From: Actinoplanes oryzae
GTDB taxonomy: Bacteria > Actinomycetota > Actinomycetes > Mycobacteriales > Micromonosporaceae
Reading direction: 5' to 3'
Assembly: GCF_030757795.1 (NCBI RefSeq)
Contig: NZ_JAUQWH010000005.1
Coordinates: 1-64,000, forward strand
DNA length: 64,000 bases
Part shown: positions 40,480 through 48,122 of the stretch, piece after piece
How the letters are laid out: each line of letters starts with the position of its first letter
How positions within the stretch are numbered: the stretch's first letter is position 1
The notes under the pieces: generated by a model
What the model saw: only the letters and a program-made list of their open reading frames with translations
Told to the model about the DNA's origin: nothing
Databases searched by the model: none
Position numbers and translations under genes: made by a program

Positions 40480-41237
40480 GACTTGCCGCCCCGGCCGGCC
40501 CGCGGGCGGTGCACCAGCCGGCCGCCGTCGGCCGTGATGACCTGTCCCTGGATGTAGTCGGCCTGCTCGCTCGCCAGAAAGCCGACCAGCGCGGAGATGT
40601 CCTCCGGCACGCCCCAGCGGGACTGGCTCTCGTCGCCGAGCTGCCCGGCGACGGGCCCGGTCATGTCGGTGCGCACCCGGCCGGGCGCCACCACGTTGAC
40701 CCGGATGCCCTTGCGGCCGACCTCGACAGCGAGGCCGCGGGACAGCGCTTCCAGGCCGCCCTTCGACGCCGCGTACGCGGTCTGGCCGGGCCCGGGGATG
40801 CGCGCCGAGTTGGACGAGATGTTGATGATGCGGCCCCGGCCCTGCTCGAGCATGACCGGCAGCACCGCCCGGGACATCAGCCACGGGCCCGTGAGATTGA
40901 CCCGCAGGACGTGCTCCCACTGCGTCAGCCGGGTGGTGGCCAGCAACTTGTCGTCGATGATCGCGGCGTTGTTGACCAGGACGTCGACGCCGGCACCGGT
41001 CCGGGTCACCGCGTCCACGAGCTCGGTGACCTGGGCCTCGTCGGCGACGTCCGCCTTGTGCGTGGTCACCGTCCCGCCGTCGGCCTCGATCTCGCCGGCG
41101 ACCGCCTTGGCCGCCTCGTCGGCGTCGCGGTACACCAGGTGGACCGCGAAGCCGTCGGCGGCGAGCTGCCGGCAGATCGCCGCGCCGATGCCCCGGGACC
41201 CGCCGGTCACCACGGCCGCCCGCGACGAGAGGGTCAC
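40476..41237 (-). CDS. 3-Oxoacyl-ACP reductase (FabG-like ketoreductase)
   Basis: This is a 253-residue canonical SDR: VVTGGSRGIGAAI, VLVNNAAIIDD, Ser in NISSNSARIPG, Tyr and Lys in QTAYAASKGGLEAL, and YIQGQVITADGGR at the C-terminus. It reduces beta-ketoacyl-ACP with NADPH. It is the second gene of the operon, overlapping the ACP stop (GTGA) and the MaoC start (GTGA), so ketoreduction and dehydration activities are encoded side by side. Confidence 0.93.
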   Translation of the reverse strand: MTLSSRAAVVTGGSRGIGAAICRQLAADGFAVHLVYRDADEAAKAVAGEIEADGGTVTTHKADVADEAQVTELVDAVTRTGAGVDVLVNNAAIIDDKLLATTRLTQWEHVLRVNLTGPWLMSRAVLPVMLEQGRGRIINISSNSARIPGPGQTAYAASKGGLEALSRGLAVEVGRKGIRVNVVAPGRVRTDMTGPVAGQLGDESQSRWGVPEDISALVGFLASEQADYIQGQVITADGGRLVHRPRAGRGGKS

Positions 41238-41497
41238 CGGTTCGCCGCGAGGTTGTCGAGGATGGACTGCACCGACTGCTGACCCGGCTCGGCGGTGGCG
41301 CCCCACTCGTCGAGGTCGAAGGTCTCGCCCAGGTCGCGGTGGATCATGCGGGAGAGCTGGAGCAGGTCCAGCGAGTCGAGCCCCAGCTCGTCGGTGACGA
41401 GGTCGGCCGGCGCGATGGGCCGCTCGCCGATGCCCGGCTTCACCTCGCGGATGAGCTTCACCAGGGCGTCGAAAGTGCCGTCGACGGACGTGGTCAT
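41234..41497 (-). CDS. Acyl carrier protein
   Basis: This 87-residue four-helix carrier protein has the phosphopantetheine Ser in ELGLDSLDLLQL. It is the first gene of the operon, with AAAAGGGGACC before the ATG. The sequence DLVTDELGLDSLDLLQLS is closer to secondary-metabolism ACPs than to AcpP in its loop. It carries the growing chain between the KS/CLF pair, ketoreductase, dehydratase and hydrolase. No phosphopantetheinyl transferase or malonyl-CoA:ACP transacylase is in the window, so these are supplied by other loci. Confidence 0.93.
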   Translation of the reverse strand: MTTSVDGTFDALVKLIREVKPGIGERPIAPADLVTDELGLDSLDLLQLSRMIHRDLGETFDLDEWGATAEPGQQSVQSILDNLAANR

Positions 41498-41660
41498 GGT
41501 GGTCCCCTTTTCCGTTTCCGCCGGCCCCTCGAACGGCGCCGGACACCATTGATGATGGAATGGCGCGGCGCCCCGGAACAAGAAAGGAAAGTCAAAGAAT
41601 GAGCTAAGCGCGACGTGGCCAAGGGGACATCAAATAAATGCAAAGAATTCCTGTGTACGG
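41498..41660 (-). promoter_or_regulatory. A+T-rich promoter region of the PKS-like operon
   Basis: These 163 bp between the histidine kinase stop and the ACP start include AATTCTTTGCATTTATTTGAT and TCATTCTTTGACTTTCC (minus strand), very A+T-rich for this chromosome. This is the likely promoter and regulator-binding region, perhaps for the response regulator encoded just upstream. No clear repeat or hairpin is seen. Confidence 0.5.
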
Positions 41661-42296
41661 TCATCCGGGCGGGTCGGTCAGCGGCAGTCGCGCCACGGCT
41701 CTCAGGCCGGCGCCGCGCGCCCCGGCGGCCAGATCGAGCCGTCCGCCCGCCTCCGCCAGCAGCCGGGCGGCCAGGGTGAGCCCGAGCCCGGTGCCCCCGG
41801 CCGGCGAGCCGCTGCCCCGCCAGCCCCGCCCCGGCGCCAGCCCGCGCTCGGCCTCGCTCAGACCGGCGCCCAGGTCGGCGACCTCGACGGCGGCGGAGCG
41901 CCCCTCCGCGTGCACCGACACCGTGAAGACGGCCGGGTCGGCGTGCCGGATCGCGTTGTCGACCAGCACGTCGACGATCTGCTCGAGCCGCCCCGGGGCG
42001 ATGCGCACCGGGGCGGCCACGAGCGGGCCGACGCGCATCCGGCCCGCCGCGGCGTCGCCGAAGCCACGGATGCGCTCGCGGACGACCGCCGCCGCGTCCA
42101 CCACCGCCGGAGCGGGATCGCCGAGCAGGGCCTCGACCGTCTCGCGCAGGTTCTGCACGTCGGCGACCGCCGCGGCGTACACCTGCTCGCCGGGATCCCG
42201 CACGTGCCGCCCGAGCCGGTCCAGGCGCAGCGCCAGCAGCTGCAGGTGATTGCGCAGCTGGTGCGCGGTCTCGGCGAGCAGCTCGGCGTCGCTCAC
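41661..42296 (-). CDS. Minimal soluble histidine kinase
   Basis: This 211-residue kinase has no sensor or membrane span. The H-box is in AETAHQLRNHLQLLALRLDR, with the phospho-acceptor His and a following Q-L-R-N. The ATPase domain has the N-box LVDNAIRHA, G1 ADLGAGLSEAE and G2 GGTGLGLTLAARLL. The GTG start overlaps the response-regulator stop (GTGA). The signal must come from a partner protein or from the cytoplasm. It lies immediately upstream of the PKS-like operon on the same strand and is a likely regulator of it. Confidence 0.87.
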   Translation of the reverse strand: MSDAELLAETAHQLRNHLQLLALRLDRLGRHVRDPGEQVYAAAVADVQNLRETVEALLGDPAPAVVDAAAVVRERIRGFGDAAAGRMRVGPLVAAPVRIAPGRLEQIVDVLVDNAIRHADPAVFTVSVHAEGRSAAVEVADLGAGLSEAERGLAPGRGWRGSGSPAGGTGLGLTLAARLLAEAGGRLDLAAGARGAGLRAVARLPLTDPPG

Positions 42297-43141
42297 TGGG
42301 TGAGGCTGGCGATGATGGTGGGCAGGGCCGCGGCCGTCACGCCCGCGTCCTCGTTGAGCCGGAAGCCGATGCCCCACACGGTCTCGACGAGCGCCGGCAT
42401 GGACAGCTTCTTGCGCAGGTTGGCGACGTGCACCCCGAGCGTCCGGGTGTCGCCCGCCCCGTCGTGCCCCCACACCGCGTCCATGATCGCCGCCCGGCTG
42501 AACACCCGCCCCGGCTCGCTGGCCAGCAGCATCAGCAGGTCGAACTCCTTGCGGGTGAGCTCGCGCCGCCGCCCCTGCACCACCACCCGGCGGCGGACCC
42601 GGTCGATCAGCACGGGCCCGACCCGCCGGCTGCCCGGCGGCACAGAGCCGGGCACGAGCGGCGTCGCGGGAGCTTGCGGCGCATCGGCCACGGGTGGCGC
42701 AGCAGGCGCGGGCAGCGCGGCGGGCGCGGGCGGCGCAGCAGGCGCAGGCAGCGGGGCAGGCGCCGGGAGCGGAGCGGGTGGCCGGGCGGCGGGAACCCGG
42801 CGCGTCACCGCCTCGACCCGCGCCGCCAGTTCGAGCAGCCGCACCGGCTTCACCACGTAGTCGTCGGCGCCGGAGCGCAGCGCCCGGACGCTCTGGTGCT
42901 CCGAGGCGCGCCCGCTCACCACGATGATCGGCACCGCCGAGACGGCCCGGATCATGCGGCAGATCTCGTGGCCGTCCCGGTCGGGCAGGCTCAGGTCGAG
43001 CAGGACCACGTCGGCGTCGCGATAGCGGTCGAGGGCGGCATGGCCCGTCCCCACCGTCGCCGTCCGGAAACCGTGCTCGGCGAGGCCCGCGGCCATTTCG
43101 TCGGCCAATTCTGCAGTGTCTTCCACGATGAGCACGCGCAC
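42293..43141 (-). CDS. OmpR-family response regulator with long Ala/Pro linker
   Basis: This 282-residue protein has a receiver domain (VLIVEDTAELADEMAAGL, phospho-Asp in VVLLDLSLPDRDG, Lys in YVVKPVRLLEL) and a C-terminal winged helix (ELTRKEFDLLMLLASEPGRV, TLGVHVANLRKKL). Between them is a linker of about 55 residues of Ala/Pro repeats (PAPAPLPAPAAPPAPAALP), encoded by a GC minisatellite at 42660-42790. The start is the GTG at 43141, with GGGGGTGG before it. It is cognate to the overlapping kinase. Confidence 0.9.
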   Translation of the reverse strand: MRVLIVEDTAELADEMAAGLAEHGFRTATVGTGHAALDRYRDADVVLLDLSLPDRDGHEICRMIRAVSAVPIIVVSGRASEHQSVRALRSGADDYVVKPVRLLELAARVEAVTRRVPAARPPAPLPAPAPLPAPAAPPAPAALPAPAAPPVADAPQAPATPLVPGSVPPGSRRVGPVLIDRVRRRVVVQGRRRELTRKEFDLLMLLASEPGRVFSRAAIMDAVWGHDGAGDTRTLGVHVANLRKKLSMPALVETVWGIGFRLNEDAGVTAAALPTIIASLTQ

Positions 43142-43280
43142 GGATGCCACCCCCGGTGAAAAGCTCTGGCAGACCGTCCCGCACACCGGGGACGGCGCCC
43201 GTCGTCAACGAGCGGGAAATGGTGGACGGCGAGCAGGCGACGGCGCCTGATCACCATTGACCCTCTTCAATTATCGGCCG

Positions 43281-43308
43281 GGCGCGGGAACGACGCCGTC
43301 CCCGCGCC
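43281..43308. terminator. Hairpin between the alpha-amylase and response-regulator genes
   Basis: An 8-bp stem GGCGCGGG/CCCGCGCC with a 12-base loop lies 40 bp after the alpha-amylase stop (minus strand). It has no T tract. The surrounding 200 bp are otherwise A+T-rich and probably hold the response-regulator promoter. Confidence 0.4.
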
Positions 43309-43347
43309 GGTCACTGTGAGATTTCAGACATGACTGTCACTGCCCGG

Positions 43348-44679
43348 TCACTTGTCGCCGATGATCGCCCAGCCGTGCGGAGGAAGGGTGATCGCCGTGC
43401 CCGCGAGGGTGCCGGTGCCCGCGAGCACCCGGCGCACGCCCGGGACCACCACCTTGGCGGGCCCGGCGGCCACGTTGAGGGCGACGACGAGGCGCTCGCC
43501 GTCGCCGGTCGTCTCGTAGACGAGGTGCTCGTTGCGCAGCTCGATCGGGCGCACCCGGGCCGTGTGCAGCCACGGGTGCCGGCGGCGCAGGCCGATGAGG
43601 TCCTGGTGCAGCCGGTAGGCCGGCCACCCGTAGGGCGCGAGGTCGCCGGGGGCCGCCGGGAAGGCCGGCCGGACCGCGTCGTCGCCGCCGGCCCGGTCCT
43701 CCTTGAGGCCCCGGAACGCCTGCTCGTCGCCGTAGTAGACGCTGGGCGTCCCGCCGACGGTGCAGAGGACGGCGAGGGCGTGCGCCAGGTGCCGCTCGTC
43801 GGACAGCCGCGTGGCCAGCCGGGTGACGTCGTGGTTGCCCGTGAAGGTCAGCGGCACGAAGTCGCCCAGGTAGCCGTTGTGCCGGTCGAGCGCCCACGCC
43901 AGCTCGAAGAAGTTGCCGTCGTTGAGCGAGCTCCAGATGGCCTTCCACAGCTCGTACTGCGTGAGGGTGTCGAGCGTGGACTCCGCGACGATCGCCTTGT
44001 AGTCGCCGTGGATGACCTCGCCGGCGAACCACGCGTCAGGGAACTCCTTGCGGACCCGGGGCAGGACCGTCGCCCAGAACTCGCGCGGCACCGCATAGGC
44101 CGCGTCGAGCCGCCACCCGTCCGCGCCGCGCTCGAGCCAGTGGGTCATCACGCGCGTCACATGGTCGGCGACGGCCGGCTCGGCGTGGTTGAGCTTCACC
44201 AGGGCGCTGTGTCCCTCGAAGTCGGCGTACTTGTCGCCGTCGAAGTGGAACCACGCCCGCTCGGGCCCGCCTGCCAGCGCCCGCTCGAACGCCGGGAAGC
44301 TGCGCCCGACGTGGTTGAACACCCCGTCGAGGAGCACGCGCAGCCCGCGCCCCTTCGCCTCGGACACCAGCGCGGCGAAGTCGTCCTGCGACCCGAGCCG
44401 CTCGTCGACGCGGAAATAGTCCACGGTGTCGTACCCGTGGGTCTCGGACGCGAAGATCGGCCCGAGCGCGATGCCGTTGGTCCCGAGCTCCTGCGCATAG
44501 TCGAGCCAGGGAATCAGGCGGCGCAACCCGCCCGGCCCGCCCGGCGCGGCGGCCGGACCCGGCGCGGGCACCGCCTCGTTCGCTGCGGCGGCCGGACCCG
44601 GCGCGGGCACCGCCCCCGTGAAGCCCAGGGGATAGATCTGCCACCACACCGCGTGGCGCACCCAGTCAGGCTCGGTCAC
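43348..44679 (-). CDS. Alpha-amylase family glycoside hydrolase (GH13)
   Basis: This 443-residue cytosolic GH13 enzyme has the conserved regions LLDGVFNHVGR (I), GWRLDAAYAVP with nucleophile Asp (II), WFAGEVIHGDY with acid/base Glu (III) and FTGNHDVTRLA with the transition-state Asp (IV). There is no signal peptide. Near the N-terminus a 13-residue Ala/Pro repeat (AVPAPGPAAA, twice) interrupts the first barrel loop; at DNA level this is a 30-bp block repeated at 44546-44575 and 44585-44614. AAGGAG precedes the GTG at 44679. It follows marR by 2 bp. Confidence 0.92.
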   Translation of the reverse strand: MTEPDWVRHAVWWQIYPLGFTGAVPAPGPAAAANEAVPAPGPAAAPGGPGGLRRLIPWLDYAQELGTNGIALGPIFASETHGYDTVDYFRVDERLGSQDDFAALVSEAKGRGLRVLLDGVFNHVGRSFPAFERALAGGPERAWFHFDGDKYADFEGHSALVKLNHAEPAVADHVTRVMTHWLERGADGWRLDAAYAVPREFWATVLPRVRKEFPDAWFAGEVIHGDYKAIVAESTLDTLTQYELWKAIWSSLNDGNFFELAWALDRHNGYLGDFVPLTFTGNHDVTRLATRLSDERHLAHALAVLCTVGGTPSVYYGDEQAFRGLKEDRAGGDDAVRPAFPAAPGDLAPYGWPAYRLHQDLIGLRRRHPWLHTARVRPIELRNEHLVYETTGDGERLVVALNVAAGPAKVVVPGVRRVLAGTGTLAGTAITLPPHGWAIIGDK

Positions 44680-44681
44680 CG

Positions 44682-45176
44682 TCACACTCCTTCGACGTGT
44701 CGGATGTCGTCGCGCCCGGCCTCGGACCGGCCGGCGACGTCGTGCTCCGCGAGGCGCTCCAGCAGCGCGGCGGCCACGTGGACGATCTGCACCTCGGCGC
44801 CCGTCAGCTTGCCCAGCGCCGCGGCGAGCCACTCGTCGCGCTCGGCCACCTCGCCGCGCAGCGTCGCCGCCCCGGCCTCGGTGAGCTCGAGCACCGACTG
44901 CCGCCGGTCGACATCCCCCCGGCTGCGCGAGATCAACCCCTCGGTCACGAGCTCGGTGAAAACCCGGGTCAGCGACTGCGGCTGGTGGTGCTCGGCGGCC
45001 GCCACCTCCCCCGCGGTCGACGGGCCGTGGCGGTAGAGGTGGCCGAGCACGGAGATCTTGGTGGCGCTGAGCGACCCGTGCGGCCGCAGCCGGCGGGCGA
45101 GCCGCGTCACCGCGCGGCGCACCTGGGCCGCGGTCAGGGGGATCGGAGGGTCGCCGGACAGGGTTCGATCTTGCAC
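44682..45176 (-). CDS. MarR-family transcriptional regulator
   Basis: This 164-residue winged-helix protein shows ATKISVLGHLYRHGPSTAGE, the recognition helix in QPQSLTRVFTELV and the wing LISRSRGDVDRRQSV. It starts at a GTG at 45176 and precedes the alpha-amylase gene by 2 bp, so the two are co-transcribed. It is divergent from a FUSC-type membrane protein gene and probably controls both directions. Confidence 0.9.
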   Translation of the reverse strand: MQDRTLSGDPPIPLTAAQVRRAVTRLARRLRPHGSLSATKISVLGHLYRHGPSTAGEVAAAEHHQPQSLTRVFTELVTEGLISRSRGDVDRRQSVLELTEAGAATLRGEVAERDEWLAAALGKLTGAEVQIVHVAAALLERLAEHDVAGRSEAGRDDIRHVEGV

Positions 45177-45255
45177 GAAAACGATGCTATCACTTAGTTT
45201 TTACAGCGTTAGCACCGTTCATTATGCGCTCATACGGGCGCTAGTATGTTACGCG
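45177..45255. promoter_or_regulatory. Divergent promoter region marR / FUSC gene
   Basis: A 79-bp A+T-rich spacer includes CTATCACTTAGTTTTTACAG and AGTATGTTACGC. TTAGTTTTTACAGCGTTAGC has weak dyad character. Probable promoters and MarR site, not resolved further. Confidence 0.4.
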
Positions 45256-46710
45256 ATGCTTACTAATCTGCGGTCGACCGCGACCATGATGGCGGCCACC
45301 CTGCTGACCTTCTGGTCGGTGCGGGAGGTGCTGGCGGCCGCGCACTTCAGCCTCGACGTGCTGGTGTTCGCCACGGCGCTGGCCCTGATGCTCGGCCGCA
45401 CGCAGCAGCGCGCCGAGCCCGCCGACCGGCTGGCCGCCCTGGTCGCCGTGCCCGCCGCGTCGGCCGCCGCGGCCTGGGTCGGGGGCTTGCTGCAGGAGCA
45501 CCACGGCTATGGGGACGCCGTCTTTGTCCTCGCCCTGACGGCGGCGGTGTGGATCCGCCGGTTCGGCACCGGCTTCTCCCGAGCCGGCTCGGCGATCACC
45601 GTGCCGTTCGTCGCGACGCTCATCCAGCCCGTCCCCCAGCCCACAAGCGTGTCCCACATCGCCTGGACCGCCCTGGCCGGCCTGATCGCGCTCGCCTGGG
45701 TCGACCTGCTGTGGATCGCCGCCACGCCACCAGCCTCCCCCGAGCACGCCCGCATCGTCCGCGAGCTGCGGTCGCAGGCCACGCCGCAGCCCCCGGGCCG
45801 GGTGCGCGCCAGCACCCGGATGGCACTCCAGCTGGCCGTGGCCCTGACCGCCGGCTTCGTGATCGGCCGCCAGTGGTATCCCGCGCACTACGTGTGGCCG
45901 GTGCTCACGGCGTACATCGTGTCCAGCGGCAACCGCGGGCGCGCCGACGTCGCGTACAAGGGGGTGCTGCGCGTACTCGGCGCGCTCGCCGGCACCGCGG
46001 CGGCAACCTGGCTCTTCGACGGGGTGTTCGGGCCCGGCAGCCACGGCGCGCTGACCGTGTTGTTCGGCATCCTGGCGCTGGCCTGCTTCCTGCGCCCGTG
46101 GAGCTACGCCTACTGGGCCGCGTGCATCACGGCGGCGCTCGCCTTCCTCACCGGCTTCTTCGGGCAGCCGAGCAGCGACCTGCTCCGGACCCGGCTGGCG
46201 GGCATCGTGCTCGGCGGGCTGGCCGCCGTCGCCGCGGCCTGGGTCGTCCTGCCGGTCCGCACCACCGACGTGATGCGCCGCCGCCGCGCCGACGCCCTCG
46301 CCGCGCTCACCGATCTCCTGGCGGAGCCGGCCTCGAGGGTGCACCTGGTCCGCTTCGACCGGGCCCTCGCCGACCTCACCGCCCTGCGCCCGGCGGTCCA
46401 CGCCGCCCGGATCCTGGCCCGCCCCGTGGGCACGGGAGCGCGCACGGCCGACGCCATCGACGCCATGCGCGCGCTGGCCCGGGCGGTGCACACCTATGTG
46501 CGTACGCGCACCCGCGACCCCGAGCCGGCGGACACGTTGCGGCTCCTCCGCGAGGCCATGGCCGCGCGCGTGACTCCCGACCTGCCCGACCGGCCAGGGG
46601 CGCCTAGCGACGCGGCGACGGCCCTCGACGACGCGCTCCGGGCAGTGGCGCGCAGTTACGCCGCCACGCTGCCTCCCGTCACACCTGCGTCGAGCGGCCC
46701 AGGTACGTGA
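45256..46710 (+). CDS. FUSC-family membrane protein
   Basis: This 484-residue protein has two blocks of hydrophobic spans (residues 1-150 and about 190-330: LQLAVALTAGFVIGRQWYPA, HYVWPVLTAYIVSSGNRGRA, LRVLGALAGTAAATWLF) and a C-terminal cytosolic helical domain. The motif RGRADVAYKGVLRVLGALAG matches the FUSC/aromatic-acid exporter AaeB-like family. It may export small aromatic or toxic compounds. It is divergent from the MarR gene, fitting a MarR-regulated efflux role. Its 3' end overlaps the convergent GNAT remnant by about 30 bp. Confidence 0.85.
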   Translation: MLTNLRSTATMMAATLLTFWSVREVLAAAHFSLDVLVFATALALMLGRTQQRAEPADRLAALVAVPAASAAAAWVGGLLQEHHGYGDAVFVLALTAAVWIRRFGTGFSRAGSAITVPFVATLIQPVPQPTSVSHIAWTALAGLIALAWVDLLWIAATPPASPEHARIVRELRSQATPQPPGRVRASTRMALQLAVALTAGFVIGRQWYPAHYVWPVLTAYIVSSGNRGRADVAYKGVLRVLGALAGTAAATWLFDGVFGPGSHGALTVLFGILALACFLRPWSYAYWAACITAALAFLTGFFGQPSSDLLRTRLAGIVLGGLAAVAAAWVVLPVRTTDVMRRRRADALAALTDLLAEPASRVHLVRFDRALADLTALRPAVHAARILARPVGTGARTADAIDAMRALARAVHTYVRTRTRDPEPADTLRLLREAMAARVTPDLPDRPGAPSDAATALDDALRAVARSYAATLPPVTPASSGPGT

Positions 46711-47017
46711 TGTCGCCCGCGTCCGCCACGGTCAGCTCCGTGAAGCCGACCCGGTCGTAGAACTTCCGGGCCGCCACCGCGGTGCCGGGGCCGTCGTCGA
46801 GGACGAAGGTGAGGTCCGGCTCGACGATCGCGTAGGGCGCGGCGAAGAGGTCACCCATCAGAGCGTCCGAGGTGTAGTGGCCCCGGGCATCGGCGCCGGC
46901 GTCGGCCGTGCGGACGCAGATGTCGTACAGGGCGGGCAGATCAGCCGGACGCGCCCGGCGGACTGTCCGTTCAGAGGTACCACGAAGCTGGGAACTTTCT
47001 GGGAGCATCTCCGCCAT
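46679..47017 (-). pseudogene. GNAT acetyltransferase with internal deletion
   Basis: The 112-residue reading begins with a normal GNAT N-terminus (VRRARPADLPALYDICVRTA, then MGDLFAAPYAIVEPDLTFVL) and ends with the C-terminal GNAT motif (ARKFYDRVGFTEL). The middle of the fold, including the acetyl-CoA pyrophosphate loop (Q/RxxGxG/A), is absent; full relatives are roughly 90 residues longer. The frame is kept, so a protein could be made, but it should not bind acetyl-CoA. Its ATG overlaps the ATG of the divergent PLDc_N gene in CCATGG. Confidence 0.75.
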
Positions 47018-47408
47018 GGTCCGCTTCTACTCCTTGTTCGTGCTGCTCGACCTGGCACTGCTGGTCGTCGCCCTCATCGACTGCCTCTCCGCCGACGAGG
47101 GTGGCATCCGAGCCCTGCCCCGGGCCGTCTGGGTGTTCCTCATCCTGCTCTTCTCCCCGATCGGCGCCATCGCCTGGTTCGTCGCGGGCCGTCCCCCGCG
47201 CCCGATCCGCATGAGCAACGGCGAGCTGTGGCGCCCGGGCCGCGGCTTCCCGGAAAGCGACCGCCCGGCGCCGCGCGGCCCCGACGACGACCCCGAGTTC
47301 CTGCGCGGCATGGCCGCCTCCCGCAAGGAGGACGAGGACCTCATGAAGAAGTGGGAGGCCGACCTGCGCCGCCGCGAGGAGGAACTGCGCCGCAAGGAGG
47401 AGGGCTGA
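47016..47408 (+). CDS. Small PLDc_N-domain membrane protein
   Basis: This 130-residue protein has two membrane spans (LFVLLDLALLVVALIDCL, VWVFLILLFSPIGAIAWFV) with the RALPRAVW and GAIAWFVAGRPPR motifs of the phospholipase-D-nuclease N-terminal (PLDc_N) domain. A cytosolic tail follows, ending in a charged coiled coil (KKWEADLRRREEELRRKEEG). It has no catalytic domain. GGGAG lies ten bases before the ATG. Such small proteins are common in actinobacteria; function unknown. Confidence 0.85.
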   Translation: MVRFYSLFVLLDLALLVVALIDCLSADEGGIRALPRAVWVFLILLFSPIGAIAWFVAGRPPRPIRMSNGELWRPGRGFPESDRPAPRGPDDDPEFLRGMAASRKEDEDLMKKWEADLRRREEELRRKEEG

Positions 47409-47410
47409 AG

Positions 47411-47680
47411 GTCGGCGGCGTGGCAGGCCGCGGGGCCCCGGCACGTGGTGAGGGTCGCCAGCTTGCGGTGCAGGGCGGCGCGACCGGCCGGCGTCAGCGC
47501 CCCGGCGATGTTGCGGAGCTGGTACGGGTCCCGGCGACGGTTGTAGTACTCGGCGGTGCCGTCCGCGTATTCGACATAGTGCGCTTGCGGTACGCGAGAT
47601 CCAGCTGCGCCCTGGCCGCCACGGTCAGCGGTGCGCGGCCGGCCAGCCACCGTGGCGGCAGCCGGGCCGGGTCGAGCGCC
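47411..47680 (-). pseudogene. Decayed copy of the neighbouring sulfatase
   Basis: The minus strand encodes two pieces of a paralogue of the intact sulfatase at 48123-49559. PPRWLAGRAPLTVAARAQ then LDLAYRKR matches residues 243-266 of the intact protein. After a +1 frame change come HYVEYADGTAEYYNRRRDP and LHRKLATLTTCRGPAACHAAD, matching 421 to the C-terminus. About 155 codons are missing at the junction, and everything before residue 243, including the sulfatase active site, is absent. It is therefore a remnant of a tandem duplication. Confidence 0.8.
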
Positions 47681-47733
47681 GCCGCGGCGAGGACCACGCC
47701 GCACCCCGCCGCGGCGAGGACCACGCCGCACCC
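47680..47733. repeat. 27-bp direct tandem repeat
   Basis: The 27-bp unit beginning CGCCGCGGCGAGGACC occurs twice without change at 47680-47706 and 47707-47733, at the upstream edge of the sulfatase remnant. It encodes GCGVVLAAA twice in the minus-strand frame. Confidence 0.85.
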
Positions 47734-48122
47734 GTCGGCCGTCGCCGCTCTGGCCGGCCCCGAGGCCGAGGCGACCCGGTCGAGCGGCAGGGCGGACCGC
47801 ACGGCGGCCACGTGCACGGGCCGCCCGGCGGGGAAGCGGAGCTGGGCCTGGCACTCGAGCTCGGGCAGCCGGCCCACGTAACGCAACGACATGTGCCGAT
47901 CCCACGGACACCCCTGGTGAGTAGTTTCGCGCCGGCGCAGACTCGCACCATGGGCGATGACGAGCAGCAAGATCCTCCCACGCGACGACGGATCCGAGTT
48001 CTGCGACGGCTCGCCGGCGTTCCGTCCGAGGCGGACGCGCCGGCCAAGCTGCCCCTTGCCGGAGCCGACAACCCTCTGCGAACACGAGCGGATGAGCAGG
48101 GTTCGCGGGAGCCGCCTGCCCG
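47734..48122. other. Degenerate intergenic stretch between sulfatase remnant and sulfatase gene
   Basis: These 389 bp hold no gene I can support. A minus-strand frame from an ATG near 47893 (MSLRYVGRLPELECQAQLRF) runs into the sulfatase remnant but resembles no family I know. The segment GGTGAGTAGTTTCGCGC near 47920 is A+T-richer. It may be further decayed sequence from the same duplication. Confidence 0.4.
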
